Shown here piece by piece: positions 9,208 to 18,358 of a stretch of DNA of 64,000 nucleotides. Made by a program: the position numbers and the translations under genes. Positions within the stretch are counted from its first letter, which is position 1, and each line of letters opens with the position of its first letter. The notes below the pieces were generated by a model. It was not told where the DNA came from. It made no database searches and saw nothing but the letters and a program-made list of their open reading frames with translations. Origin of the DNA: Rivularia sp. MS3 (GTDB taxonomy: Bacteria; Cyanobacteriota; Cyanobacteriia; Cyanobacteriales; Nostocaceae); NCBI GenBank assembly GCA_019192545.1, contig JAHCMI010000006.1, positions 114,945 through 178,944 on the forward strand, read 5' to 3'.

Positions 9208-10143
9208 ATGAATGAAAAACTAATTAATCGCTTGCTTCCTTTTTTCGGTTTGGGAATTTTGACAGTTAGCTTGTGGGCTTTGAATAAAGAATTACGACAT
9301 TACCAATTATCGGAAGTAATTAAGAGTATCAAAGCTATTTCGTTGTATCGATTAAGTTTAGCGATGGTATTTACAACTTTAGGCTATCTAGCATTTGCAA
9401 GTTACGATTTAATCGCTTTTCGCTACCTCAAATACTCTTTAAGCAAAAGAAAGATATTATTTACTGCTTTTCTGACCCATGCTATCAGTAATGTTGTCGG
9501 CTTTGCAACTTTGTCCGGTGGTGCAGTTCGCTATCGTTTCTACTCCCATTGGGGAGTACCAGCACGCCTAATTGCTTTAATTATAGCGTTTGAAAATCTA
9601 TGTTTTTGGTTGGGATTATTTGCTGTTGGTGGAGTTACTTTTCTCATAGAACCTTTAACTTTACCCAGCTTATTAAAATTACCTTTCGTTTCAGTTCATC
9701 CTATCGGGTTTATCTTTTTATTAATTGTATTTACATATTTAATACTTTGTGCTGTCAGAAAACAACCCCTAGTAATTAAAGGACAAAGTTTTGCTATCCC
9801 AACTTTTAGTTCATCTCTTGTACAAATAACAGTTTCTTTTATTGATTGGGCATTTGCTGCGGGAGTACTTTATATATTACTTCCGAATCAGATTCCTTTG
9901 TCCTACCCTGGCTTTTTTGGTATTTATTTATTAGCGATGATTGTTAGCATTATCAGTCATGTTCCTGGTGGCTTAGGTGTATTTGAAACAGTTACTTTAT
10001 TACTATTGCCGCAATCAATTAATTCTGCTAAAGTTTTAGGCTCTCTGTTAGCATTTCGGGCAGTTTATTACATATTACCTTTCATAATCGCGATGTTATT
10101 ATTCGGTGCATATGAAATCAAGCGAAGATGGGGAAGAGTTTGA
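9208..10143 (+). CDS. Lysylphosphatidylglycerol synthase TM-region (YbhN/UPF0104) protein, flippase half of MprF
   Basis: The 311-residue polytopic protein has about eight hydrophobic helices and matches the N-terminal flippase domain of MprF (conserved FSGGAVRYRFY-like block near residue 105 and the SHVPGGLGVFE motif near residue 250). In MprF this domain moves aminoacylated lipid across the membrane. The matching synthase half is the separate gene at 1814-3478. The gene ends 19 bp from the convergent sigma-factor gene. Confidence 0.82.
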   Translation: MNEKLINRLLPFFGLGILTVSLWALNKELRHYQLSEVIKSIKAISLYRLSLAMVFTTLGYLAFASYDLIAFRYLKYSLSKRKILFTAFLTHAISNVVGFATLSGGAVRYRFYSHWGVPARLIALIIAFENLCFWLGLFAVGGVTFLIEPLTLPSLLKLPFVSVHPIGFIFLLIVFTYLILCAVRKQPLVIKGQSFAIPTFSSSLVQITVSFIDWAFAAGVLYILLPNQIPLSYPGFFGIYLLAMIVSIISHVPGGLGVFETVTLLLLPQSINSAKVLGSLLAFRAVYYILPFIIAMLLFGAYEIKRRWGRV

Positions 10144-10162
10144 AACAGGTTTGAAATTAAAC

Positions 10163-11158
10163 TCAACTAGCAAGATGACCGCGTATCCTGTTTCCAAATC
10201 TTCGGAGATTATTTAAAGCTTGCATTTCTAGTTGTCGTACCCGTTCTCGACTAATACCCATGCGTTGACCAATTTCGCTTAAAGTCAGTTCATTTCCATC
10301 TATTAAACCGAAACGTAAAGTCAATACTTCTCGTTGCTGAGGGGTTAATTTTGACAATAAATTTTGAATATTTTGTTGAAGAATTTTCTGGTCTGCGTAG
10401 AATTCAGGAGACAGTCCGTCATCTTCTAACATCTCTTGTAATTCTGTATCTCCTTCCGAACCGACTCGTAATTCCAGAGGAACAGGTTGACGTGCATATA
10501 GTAAATAATCTCGAACTTGTTTGGGTTCTAAAGATAGTTCTTGAGCAATATCAACTGCGGTTGGAGTCCGACCTAATTTTTGAGCTAGTTCGCGTTGAAT
10601 TCGCTTAATTTTATTCAGTTTTTCAATAATATGGATAGGTAAGCGGATAGTGCGTCCTTGTTGGGCAATTGCTCGGGTAATTGACTGACGAATCCACCAA
10701 TAAGCATAAGTTGAAAACTTGTACCCCCGAGTTGGGTCAAATTTTTCAACCCCTCGCTCTAAACCTAAACTTCCTTCTTGAATTAAGTCAAGAAAATCCA
10801 AATTGCGTTTTTGATATCTCTTAGCAATAGAAACTACAAGTCGTAGATTAGCCTTAATCATTTTCTGCTTGGCTTGATGTCCCTGCTGTAGTTGTTGCAA
10901 TAATAATTTTTCACTAATATTTACATTTTCAGCCCATTCTTTTTGTGTAGGTTGACGCTTTAATTCAAGAGCTAGTTTTTCTTTGGCATTAAGCAAATTC
11001 ATCATTTTTTGAACTTGATTGCCAAAATCAATTTCTTGTTGAGTACTTAATAAAGGGATACTTCCAATTTCTTGAAGATAGCTACGCACAATATCAGTAT
11101 TAGATAAGGATTTTTCGTTTTTATCCCTTACTATAGATTGATGAGATTGGTTTTTCAT
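10163..11158 (-). CDS. Group 2 sigma-70 factor
   Basis: The 331-residue protein contains region 1.2 (VRSYLQEIGSIPLL), region 2 with YAYWWIRQSITRAI, region 3, and region 4 with the helix-turn-helix LTLSEIGQRMGISRERVRQLE. The long group 1 N-terminus is absent, so it is a non-essential group 2 (SigB/C/D/E-like) cyanobacterial factor. A TTTCAT-type box on the same strand lies 83 bp upstream, which suggests induction with the copper genes. It is paralogous to the sigma factor at 28468-29457. Confidence 0.9.
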   Translation of the reverse strand: MKNQSHQSIVRDKNEKSLSNTDIVRSYLQEIGSIPLLSTQQEIDFGNQVQKMMNLLNAKEKLALELKRQPTQKEWAENVNISEKLLLQQLQQGHQAKQKMIKANLRLVVSIAKRYQKRNLDFLDLIQEGSLGLERGVEKFDPTRGYKFSTYAYWWIRQSITRAIAQQGRTIRLPIHIIEKLNKIKRIQRELAQKLGRTPTAVDIAQELSLEPKQVRDYLLYARQPVPLELRVGSEGDTELQEMLEDDGLSPEFYADQKILQQNIQNLLSKLTPQQREVLTLRFGLIDGNELTLSEIGQRMGISRERVRQLEMQALNNLRRFGNRIRGHLAS

Positions 11159-11240
11159 AGTTTTTTGAACCTTCGGAAATACTTATTGACTTAGAATGAA
11201 ATAAATTTTTTACTCTATACAGTTAGTGTGACATCCAGAA

Positions 11241-11257
11241 ATGAAATTAGAATGAAG
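11241..11257 (-). promoter_or_regulatory. CopR-type direct repeat (CTTCAT-N5-TTTCAT)
   Basis: On the minus strand the order is CTTCAT-TCTAA-TTTCAT, then 10 bp ending in TGT, then CACACT as a -10-like hexamer. One mismatch in the first half site. It points at the sigma factor starting at 11158. Confidence 0.65.
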
Positions 11258-11307
11258 TCATCAATTTTTATAATTTACTTACTTTTTAACTAAAAAACCA
11301 TTACAGG

Positions 11308-11868
11308 TTAGTTAAAAAATCCAACTCGGTTGAAGGGATAAAAGCGAACAATTGCTTTACCTATGATTTTATTGCGGGGAACGAAACCCCAATAGTGACT
11401 GTCATAGCTATTGTTGCGATTGTCTCCAAGAACTAAATAAGAATCATTTGGTACAGTTACAGGACCAAATTTATAGTTTGGTTTAGCTTCAATATAATTC
11501 TCTTTTAAAGGCGAGCCATTAATATAAACTAATCCATTATTGACTTCGACTGTTTCCCCTGGTAAACCAATTAAACGTTTAATAAAAGCTTCGTGATAAT
11601 TTTCTGAGTGTAGTGTTTTGGTTGGATTAAAAACAACAATATCATCCCGTTGAGGTGAACTAAAATCGTAGCTTACCTTATCAATAATTAAGCGGTCATT
11701 AATCTGGAGTGTTGGTTCCATCGAGCCAGAAGGTATATAACGGGCTTCAGCAACAAATGTACGCAGCCCAAAAGCAAGAATCAGGCTTAAACCAATCGTT
11801 TTGATAGTTTCAAAAACAACATTTTCATTCTTTGCCAAGTGTGATTTTTGTGGACGAATATTAGACAT
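11308..11868 (-). CDS. lepB: Signal peptidase I
   Basis: This membrane-bound serine protease removes signal peptides from exported proteins. It has 186 residues, one N-terminal membrane helix, the catalytic Ser49 in SGSMEPTL and the general base Lys97 in [11 protein letters not shown], plus the [15 protein letters not shown] block. The 340-bp region upstream (11869-12208) contains a palindromic repeat and a degenerate direct-repeat motif but no gene. Export of the many signal-bearing copper proteins nearby would need such an enzyme, although a dedicated role is only inferred. Confidence 0.92.
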   Translation of the reverse strand: MSNIRPQKSHLAKNENVVFETIKTIGLSLILAFGLRTFVAEARYIPSGSMEPTLQINDRLIIDKVSYDFSSPQRDDIVVFNPTKTLHSENYHEAFIKRLIGLPGETVEVNNGLVYINGSPLKENYIEAKPNYKFGPVTVPNDSYLVLGDNRNNSYDSHYWGFVPRNKIIGKAIVRFYPFNRVGFFN

Positions 11869-11940
11869 GATATTACTGCTCGCGCTTTAGTTGTAAATTA
11901 GATATTTGATGGTAAGCTGTTATGCATTCAATTTGTATAT

Positions 11941-12012
11941 AAGGACGGACAGGGATGTTCCGCAGTCGCTACAACGGAGGGAACCTCCGCAACGCGCTGC
12001 TCTCCATCCCAC
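11941..12012. repeat. Palindromic interspersed repeat
   Basis: The segment contains GCTACAACGGAGGGAACCTCCGC, an imperfect palindrome, flanked by GATGTTCCGC and CTCTCCATCCC. A similar unit (GCTACAACGCGGGGAACCC) occurs at 34880-34920, and part of it at 5450-5473. It is non-coding. Confidence 0.6.
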
Positions 12013-12142
12013 AAGAATTTAATAATTTTTGACTTTCAATTTAAATGCGTTTTAACTTAACACTTCGAGAATTACGCTCTAAAGTATCCGTAACTTTTAA
12101 TCTTTGTAATCTTGGTTTGTAATTTTATATTGAAGGGTAAAG

Positions 12143-12162
12143 GTCAAGAACTCGGAAAGATT
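12143..12162 (-). promoter_or_regulatory. Copy of the TCTTnnC-N4-TCTTGAC direct repeat, no near gene
   Basis: On the minus strand AATCTTTCCGAGTTCTTGAC matches the four sites at 40-46 kb. No start codon lies within 60 bp downstream; lepB starts about 275 bp away. It may be an orphan or control lepB from a distance. Confidence 0.35.
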
Positions 12163-12208
12163 TCTCTGATGATGATTAGATATAGTTAAATAACTCACGA
12201 TATTCAGC

Positions 12209-13612
12209 CTAAACTGAGTCCTTTTGAGGTTTTCCTTGCAATTTGTCATATGCTCGTTTGAGCAACACGCTATAAACAGGTTCTCCACCTAATAAATGAG
12301 CAGAAATAGAAGCAAATATAGAAGTTACCAAAAGCGGTACTACAATAAAATAGTTATTTGTAAGCTCCATTGTCAGCATCATGGCGGTTAAAGGCGCTCT
12401 AACAGTTGCAGCTACTAGACCTCCCATACCCGCTACTGCAAAGACGGCAGGCTGAGAAATTTGGTCTGGAAACCAGCTATTCAATTCTCGCGCCATCGAT
12501 AAACTAAATAAGGTCGAAATTGACAACATTGGTGCAAAAATGCCACCAATTGCCCCAGAACCATAACAAAACATCACTAAGGCAAAGCGTGCAATTAAGA
12601 CAAATAACAGTAAATATCCAGGAGGTTCTTGGTTAAAGCTCCAAAAAATAGCACCTTCACCGCTTCCTGTCAAAACTTGCCAATCGCTGGCTGTTGCTAA
12701 AGGACTAAGCCATGCTAAAAAGCCAATCGTACATCCTACCCATAAGCCGGTAAACCTATAGGCTAAACCACGCAAATGACCGAACCAATCCAAAGCGCGA
12801 AACAGAAAAAAATTAAACCCGTACCCCAAAACTCCTAATCCAATCCCCAACAATCCAAACATCCACAAATCGCCCAAGGGAACGCGCTCAAACTGAGTAA
12901 TCTTGAGAAATGCTCCTTGTTGACCATTAAATAGCCGCGTTGAAATCGTAGCAGTCACAGAGGCAATCATGACAGAGCGGTAAGCCAAGCTCCAAGATTC
13001 AAATTTTGGTCTAACTTCCTCAGTGATAAACAAAATTCCTGCAATGGGAGCATTGAATGCTGCTGCTAATCCAGCCCCAGCACCAGCAGCAATCAAAATC
13101 CTGATATTTTCTGGAGAGGTTTTTGCCAAACTACCGATTATTTTGGCGACCGCACTACCCATTTGAATTGTTGGACCTTCAAATCCTGCCACCATGCCAG
13201 CACCCATTGACAAAATGCCACCAAATAATTTCACCAGCAGTACCCTAAAAGCCCGAAAGGTAAAAACCCCATCTAACACTCCCTCTACTCGCGGAATACC
13301 ACTTCCAGAAGTTTCTGGAGCAAATCGGCGCATTAACCAAAAGCTGAGAAAAACCATCACACCTGAAATCAAGCTAGGAATTAACCAAGCAAGTATGGGA
13401 TAGCCTGCCAGCACAGATGCAACTAAACTGCGTTGAAGAATCAAAAATTTGACACTATAACGCAAAAAGGTAGCAATAAATCCAATGCAAAGCCCTGAAA
13501 TTGCTGCCCATATTAGTACTACATCGAGTTTCCTTCTAGCTTCTGTGAATCGTTCCGTCAATCTATTAAAAAAGACGAATGAGCGTTTTGAATTAGGGTT
13601 ATTTTCTAACAT
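12209..13612 (-). CDS. ClC-type H+/Cl- exchange transporter
   Basis: The 467-residue protein has the ClC selectivity blocks GSGIP (103-107), GFEGP with the gating Glu145, the proton glutamate in ITEEVRP (198-199), GGIFAPMLS and the final GGEPVYSVLL tyrosine region. Having both glutamates indicates a proton-coupled antiporter, not a passive channel. There is no CBS domain. It heads a block of minus-strand membrane genes with MarC and VIT proteins. Confidence 0.92.
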   Translation of the reverse strand: MLENNPNSKRSFVFFNRLTERFTEARRKLDVVLIWAAISGLCIGFIATFLRYSVKFLILQRSLVASVLAGYPILAWLIPSLISGVMVFLSFWLMRRFAPETSGSGIPRVEGVLDGVFTFRAFRVLLVKLFGGILSMGAGMVAGFEGPTIQMGSAVAKIIGSLAKTSPENIRILIAAGAGAGLAAAFNAPIAGILFITEEVRPKFESWSLAYRSVMIASVTATISTRLFNGQQGAFLKITQFERVPLGDLWMFGLLGIGLGVLGYGFNFFLFRALDWFGHLRGLAYRFTGLWVGCTIGFLAWLSPLATASDWQVLTGSGEGAIFWSFNQEPPGYLLLFVLIARFALVMFCYGSGAIGGIFAPMLSISTLFSLSMARELNSWFPDQISQPAVFAVAGMGGLVAATVRAPLTAMMLTMELTNNYFIVVPLLVTSIFASISAHLLGGEPVYSVLLKRAYDKLQGKPQKDSV

Positions 13613-13676
13613 GGCTTAATTGCTGGCTGTGTCCTTCGAGACTTGGACATTCTAGAATCTGATGCCTCAAAATTAC

Positions 13677-14321
13677 TCACCGTAATAAACTTGGAAAAGT
13701 ATCTTTAAGTATATTTACAGTTCCCTCCGCAATTAATTGAACTGCAATCGCCAAAATTAAAAACCCTAGTATCCGATTCATTGCTCCCATACCACTTGAC
13801 CCTAATTTTTCGATTAACGGCTCTCCCAAAGCCAGACACAGATAAAGTATGATTCCCAGTAGAACAATTCCAATTAAACCACCTAAAAAATCAACCCATT
13901 GGCTAGCTTTAGTCGAAAGTCCAATCACAACCCCAATCGCTCCGGGACCGCTGACCATTGGTACAGCCATTGGTGTAAAAGATACATCTTCCTTATCGAC
14001 TGCTTCTTTATGTTCTTGAGTAGTTAGTCGCTGACGGGCAGTTACCATTTCCCAAGCAGTATGACCAACAATTAAACCCCCTGCAATTCTTAGAACTCCC
14101 AACGAAATACCAAAAAAACTGAGAATTAGCTTACCCACAAGGAAAAAAGTAGCCAATACCAAAATTACATTCAATGTAGTCTTTTGAGCTTGTCGAAGAC
14201 GGTATTTTGAAGTATCGGCAGCCGTCAGACCGTAAAATATCGGTACTGCACCTATAGGATTAGCAATTGGAAACAATGCAGCTAAAGTTCCGACACTGTA
14301 GGAAATGAGATTTTGCAACAT
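13677..14321 (-). CDS. MarC family (UPF0056) membrane protein
   Basis: This 214-residue protein has six hydrophobic helices, the FPIANPIGAVPIF block near residue 17 and the GPGAIGVVIGLS segment near residue 125, both diagnostic of the MarC family. The family's activity is not established. It is 31 bp from the VIT gene and probably in one transcript with it. Confidence 0.88.
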   Translation of the reverse strand: MLQNLISYSVGTLAALFPIANPIGAVPIFYGLTAADTSKYRLRQAQKTTLNVILVLATFFLVGKLILSFFGISLGVLRIAGGLIVGHTAWEMVTARQRLTTQEHKEAVDKEDVSFTPMAVPMVSGPGAIGVVIGLSTKASQWVDFLGGLIGIVLLGIILYLCLALGEPLIEKLGSSGMGAMNRILGFLILAIAVQLIAEGTVNILKDTFPSLLR

Positions 14322-14352
14322 ATTTTTTCTTCATATAAATGCATAATTAGCA

Positions 14353-15048
14353 TTATCCAATCATCCGAGCAATACCGAAAGCAACTGCTGCTGCTAATCC
14401 TCCCACTAAAACTGTTTGCTGTCCGCTACGCAATGAATTAACTCCAGTGAAATGTCCTTTTATATAACCAAAAGCAAATAATGCCAAAAGCGTTGTTACA
14501 GTCGATAGCTTAAGAGCAATTGTCAGGTTATTGATAAATATGTAAGGTGAGAGCGGAATTAACCCACCAGCAATGTAGGAAGCAGCAATCGTGAAAGCGC
14601 TTACCCTAGCACGAATAGGATTGGGTGGTTCAAGTCCCAATTCAAAGCGCATCATAAAATCCGTCCATTGTGTAGGTTCTGCACGAATCGCTGCGACAAG
14701 GGGAGCAATCAGCTGGTCTTTTAATCCGTATTTCCGGAAAACTTGGGCAACTTCCTCCGATTCCTGCATTGGCACTTCTCTAATTTCGCTTAACTCCCGC
14801 TTTCTTTCTGTCAGATAGTGTTCTGCGTCAGTTTTAGCCGCGAGGTATCCACCCAAGCCCATCGCAATTGACCCCGCTGCAATTTCTGCCATTCCTGCCG
14901 TAACAACTATATTGGTAGACGACGAAGTACCTGATAAACCTGCTGCTAATGCAAAAGGAACAGTTAGACCATCAGACATCCCAATGACGATATCACGGAC
15001 GGTTTCCGATGCCGTAAAGTGCTTTTCAGTATGTGGTGTTGCAGGCAT
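14353..15048 (-). CDS. VIT/CCC1-type metal transporter
   Basis: The 231-residue membrane protein has the VIT1/CCC1 signature VRDIVIGMSDGLTVPFALAAGLSG, GGYLAAKTDAEHY and a final helix pair. Family members move Fe2+ or Mn2+ out of the cytosol. The cytosolic helix (about residues 85-150) carries several acidic residues suitable for metal binding. Given the metal-resistance setting, iron or manganese export is the simplest proposal. Confidence 0.88.
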   Translation of the reverse strand: MPATPHTEKHFTASETVRDIVIGMSDGLTVPFALAAGLSGTSSSTNIVVTAGMAEIAAGSIAMGLGGYLAAKTDAEHYLTERKRELSEIREVPMQESEEVAQVFRKYGLKDQLIAPLVAAIRAEPTQWTDFMMRFELGLEPPNPIRARVSAFTIAASYIAGGLIPLSPYIFINNLTIALKLSTVTTLLALFAFGYIKGHFTGVNSLRSGQQTVLVGGLAAAVAFGIARMIG

Positions 15049-15116
15049 GATTATTTATAAAAAATATTTAAGTTGTGCAAACAATATTCAAAATCAAAAA
15101 CAGTTTTGAATAAAAT

Positions 15117-15593
15117 TTATGACTCTTTTACGACTAATACGGAACAATGAGCATGATGGATAACATAATTACTAACGCTGCCTGTAAATAGCTCTGTTAA
15201 TTGGTTATGATGTTTGCGACCGACAACAATTAAATCTGCTCCCCATTCTTTAGCTATTTGACAAATAGCTGAATCCGGGTTCCCTGACTTTTGGTCGTAT
15301 TGTGCTAATACACCTCTATCTTCTGCTTTCTTGTGGTAACTTTGTAACCATTGTTCAATTCCTTCTATTTCTTTTTGAATTATTTCTGTTTCATAAGGAT
15401 TAATTGCTCCCACATCTGAAGGGTAAAAATCTAATCCTGTTCTAGACTCCATCAGAGGTTCTAACATCTCCTCTACAAAGCAGTGAAATATCATTAGAGC
15501 AGCCTTATCTTTTGCAGCTAAATCCACAGCCTGCTCAAATACTACAGGTGTTAGATTTGAGCGGTCAATTGCAACTAAAATTTTTTTGAACAT
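15117..15593 (-). CDS. Universal stress protein (UspA fold)
   Basis: This 158-residue single UspA domain opens with KKILVAIDRSNLT and ends with ADLIVVGRKHHNQLTELFTGSVSNYVIHHAHCSVLVV-type sequence. The nucleotide motif GxxG-9x-GS is partly kept: the second glycine is replaced by His. It could bind ATP weakly or not at all. It lies just upstream of the VIT gene on the same strand. Confidence 0.88.
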   Translation of the reverse strand: MFKKILVAIDRSNLTPVVFEQAVDLAAKDKAALMIFHCFVEEMLEPLMESRTGLDFYPSDVGAINPYETEIIQKEIEGIEQWLQSYHKKAEDRGVLAQYDQKSGNPDSAICQIAKEWGADLIVVGRKHHNQLTELFTGSVSNYVIHHAHCSVLVVKES

Positions 15594-15621
15594 GATAATT
15601 TTCGTGCATTTTATATAATCC

Positions 15622-15978
15622 AGGACTTACGCAATTGTCAACCAATTTTGGATTTTGGATTTACGTTAGCGCAGCGTGTCCGTACCGAAGGTCGTCCCGG
15701 AGGGACTTAAGGACATATTTAGATTGTCCTCGTAAATAAATTTAGGGGAACCTGCGGATTTTTGATCAGCCACAAACTTTTGAAGGAATAACGATTGCCG
15801 GATTATTTCCATAGTTAAAACTTTCTTGCTCTTATTCCAATTAATAATCAATCCAAAATCTAAAATCTAAAATCTAAAATATTTCGGTCATAAAATATTG
15901 GTTGGTGCCGTACACTCATTGCCCATTACTGTATTTAAAACAAGTCAGTGTACAAGCACCCTACTACAAGAATGTGCC
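15622..15978. repeat. MITE-like copy interrupted by a nested insertion
   Basis: The left end AGGACTTACGCAATTGTCA is present at 15622-15640. The rest of the MITE (GGTTGGTGC ... CACCCTAC ... AATGTGCCA) resumes near 15886 and runs to about 15978 without its right inverted repeat. The 245 bp between is bounded by opposite TTTTGGATT / AATCCAAAA repeats. No convincing gene is present in the 400-bp gap 15594-15992. Confidence 0.6.
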
Positions 15979-15992
15979 AGAATCTACGTTTT

Positions 15993-16274
15993 TTATTCAT
16001 GCTTGGGTTTTGATTTTTTCTTTTTAAATAAGCTAGTCATGCTTAATCCAGTTACCAATAAACCTAATAGTCCCAATCCATTCAAAATTGGGTAAATTCC
16101 CTGTAAACCAAAAATTTCACCGTTGTGAATTGCAAGCAATCTACTACGTGGAAGCCCAAGATTAGCAGACCATTCACCGACTAACGTAACTGCCATACCC
16201 GTAAGCAATGTTACAAAAAGTGGTAAGGCAAGAATAATTGCCAGAAGCCGATGGTATTTACGAAACGAACGCAT
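15993..16274 (-). CDS. Small PepSY-TM-like membrane protein
   Basis: The 93-residue protein has two membrane helices (about 9-30 and 60-82) with conserved histidines RKYHR and IHNGE before the second helix and a basic tail. This is the pattern of a minimal PepSY-associated membrane domain, which in larger proteins binds haem or reduces metals. A distant paralogue lies at 57157-57456. Metal or haem handling is inference. Confidence 0.6.
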   Translation of the reverse strand: MRSFRKYHRLLAIILALPLFVTLLTGMAVTLVGEWSANLGLPRSRLLAIHNGEIFGLQGIYPILNGLGLLGLLVTGLSMTSLFKKKKSKPKHE

Positions 16275-16324
16275 TATCCTAAATCCCCAATGGAAACTGT
16301 ATTAGCGATTATTTTGCTAAACTC

Positions 16325-16720
16325 TTAACCTTTAGAAACAGTGGCAATATTCGTGTCGATTGTCCCCAATCCCTCAAGAGCTTTCGCTTTATCTTTTGCT
16401 TTCAACGCACCTTTAACCTGAATTGCAGCATCCTCGATTGCATTATAGGCTTGAGAAGATTTAGTTTTTACACCATCCTCAACCTTAAACCAAGCATTTT
16501 CAAACTTGTCAAATTCCTGTTGGGCTTGCTCGAACTTTCCTGCTTCCACGTCAACTCTTGTGCCTGAAACTACAGTGACCAAATCATCAAAACTTCCTTG
16601 TGTAGCACTAGTTGTTTCAGTAGTAGCAGAATTCCCGGTAGTAGATTGGGGGTTAGTGCATCCTACTAATGTCAATAAGCCGATTGCCATGACAGGAATG
16701 ACATAAATAAATTTTTTCAT
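16325..16720 (-). CDS. Small lipoprotein under a CopR-type box
   Basis: The start at 16720 (MKKFIYVIPVMAIGLLTLVGC) gives a lipoprotein signal with lipobox LVGC; a longer open frame to 16795 would disrupt it. The 131-residue product has a Ser/Thr-rich linker followed by an all-helical domain (about 45-130) of the type GKFEQAQQEFDKFENAWFKVEDG, resembling the periplasmic helical domains of imelysin or iron-permease partner proteins. That similarity is tentative. A TTTCAT-N5-TTTCAT box lies 42 bp upstream, so copper induction is likely. Confidence 0.7.
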   Translation of the reverse strand: MKKFIYVIPVMAIGLLTLVGCTNPQSTTGNSATTETTSATQGSFDDLVTVVSGTRVDVEAGKFEQAQQEFDKFENAWFKVEDGVKTKSSQAYNAIEDAAIQVKGALKAKDKAKALEGLGTIDTNIATVSKG

Positions 16721-16761
16721 GACTAATATCCAACGAATTATACTAATCGTCTCATCAATAA

Positions 16762-16778
16762 ATGAAATCAAAATGAAA
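16762..16778 (-). promoter_or_regulatory. CopR-type direct repeat (TTTCAT-N5-TTTCAT)
   Basis: Perfect half sites on the minus strand, followed after 10 bp by GACGAT; a better -10, TATAAT, lies at 16742-16737. It precedes the lipoprotein gene starting at 16720. Confidence 0.75.
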
Positions 16779-16821
16779 TAGCTACTTTTGTACAATTTAT
16801 TGATGAAATTCTATAGAAAAA

Positions 16822-17388
16822 CTAATGTTGTTCAATACGAGTTGCTAACCAAAACGGGATAGCAATACCAACAAACTGAGCCACAATCATATTAATATTT
16901 GCTTGAACGACAAAAATATCTAAAGGTTCAATTAATTGACTTGACCTATAAATTGCTGCCCCTTGAGGAACTGATAATGTCTTTCCTAATAGGCTGCCCA
17001 TTACTAACTCAATTCCCACTAGAATCAATAACATTCCTACCAAATTTATTAGTACTCCAGTTTGCAAAGTCCGAATTGTCTCCTTGCGACTCGGATGCAA
17101 ACTAGATTCAGAAGCTTCAAGTTGCTTGGAAAAACGAGTGTAGCGAAAAAACCAGTAGATACTTAAGCAAAGTACCAAAATTGAACCAAGAGCAGAAAAC
17201 AACCCGAATCCAGACTTAAGGTTGATATTAAGATTAGGATCTGCAACGGCAAATAACAAAACTACTCCAGCAGCCGCTGTGAAAATTAACTGTGTCCAAA
17301 ACCCAATCCATCCAAAAGTACGAAGACTTACAGCAGCTTGCTGCCTAACCAAACTTGGCGAGTTTGAATGTGACTTTAGCATATTCAT
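16822..17388 (-). CDS. DUF3611 membrane protein
   Basis: This 188-residue protein has four hydrophobic helices and the DUF3611 opening AVSLRTFGWIGFWTQLIFTAAAGVVLLF. The family is found in cyanobacteria and plastids and is related to the Tic21-like proteins; its role is not settled. It lies about 100 bp upstream of the small lipoprotein gene but that gene has its own promoter. Confidence 0.8.
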   Translation of the reverse strand: MNMLKSHSNSPSLVRQQAAVSLRTFGWIGFWTQLIFTAAAGVVLLFAVADPNLNINLKSGFGLFSALGSILVLCLSIYWFFRYTRFSKQLEASESSLHPSRKETIRTLQTGVLINLVGMLLILVGIELVMGSLLGKTLSVPQGAAIYRSSQLIEPLDIFVVQANINMIVAQFVGIAIPFWLATRIEQH

Positions 17389-17649
17389 TTTCCCGATAAA
17401 GAAAACTATATTTAGCTTAGACTGTTATTGTTCTTAGCTCCAATAAATAAAATTTATCGATTACTCTAGCGCTCGATTAAAAAAGGGTTGTTAAAAAAAT
17501 AATTTTCCTTCAAGACGTTGTACGCACAAGTAATCGAATGCATCAAATCTTCTCCTAAATCCCACCCTAACCCTGTGCTTTGTAAGGGAGAAACTTCCTG
17601 ATTTGAAAAAGGCAGAGGGCAAAAGGTATAAGAGAAGGAAATATCAATA

Positions 17650-18120
17650 TCAAGCAAAGTCTCCAGGTCGTAACCCTATCCAACGTTCGCCATTAAGTTG
17701 CACAATCATTAATCTTGCAGGCTCCTCACCAACTGTACCAGAAAGGTGTCCTTTATGACCTTCTGGATTTGACTTCGTATTTTGGTCGCCTCCAAAAGAT
17801 ACCTCTCCAACACCCATTTCCACACGCATACCGTCCATAGTTTCCACAAACCACCGACCTGATAGCGGTATAATCCATTGCGGTTGAGGGTTTTCGTGCC
17901 ACTCGCCAATCCAGCCAACTGGCTGCTCGGTAAACAAGATTTTGGCATCAGCACTTAGTAAGTGGTTATTCCACTGTGGCGCAGCATCCCCACTTATACT
18001 TTCGTGTTTGAAGTTCGTTAACTGACAACGTGTTTGATGACTAATACCGTCATCATCAGTCCAAACGTGCCAATAGCTTAATTCTGGTTGATTTCCATCA
18101 GTTTTACTAGTATCGCTCAT
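17650..18120 (-). CDS. Cupin-like protein
   Basis: The ATG at 18120 (MSDTSKTDG) is preceded by a GAGAGGAA-type ribosome site; an upstream in-frame ATG at 18156 lacks one. The 156-residue protein has a double-stranded beta-helix pattern (WIIPLSGRWFVETMDG, GEVSFGGDQNTKS, GHKGHLSG) typical of a cupin. Only part of the metal-binding histidine set is visible, so its enzymatic status is unknown. The flanking gaps hold no other gene. Confidence 0.65.
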   Translation of the reverse strand: MSDTSKTDGNQPELSYWHVWTDDDGISHQTRCQLTNFKHESISGDAAPQWNNHLLSADAKILFTEQPVGWIGEWHENPQPQWIIPLSGRWFVETMDGMRVEMGVGEVSFGGDQNTKSNPEGHKGHLSGTVGEEPARLMIVQLNGERWIGLRPGDFA

Positions 18121-18358
18121 AAATGTACCTATTCCTCTCAACCTATTTAATACCATTTAGTAGAAATTTCTCATTTACCCGAAGAGAGATGTGGGTGCAT
18201 AATGTTGAAGAAAAAGTTCCTTTGAACCTGATTCTGTACATCGTTTAATCTAATTCCGTTTTGATTATCCGTAATGTTATTAGGAATAATTAAAGAAAGA
18301 TGATTCTATTTATAGCTGGTAGAGATATTTTTATATCTTTCATAAACTCATTTAGTCC

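Noticed and set aside
15666..15851. 61-residue minus-strand ORF in the nested repeat
   Set aside because: It lies wholly inside the insertion in the MITE copy and its C-terminus is translated repeat (SPSGTTFGTDTLR). No ribosome site or known domain.
17466..17657. 63-residue minus-strand ORF
   Set aside because: It translates a common cyanobacterial spacer repeat (GGGTGGGATTT type) with no domain or ribosome site.
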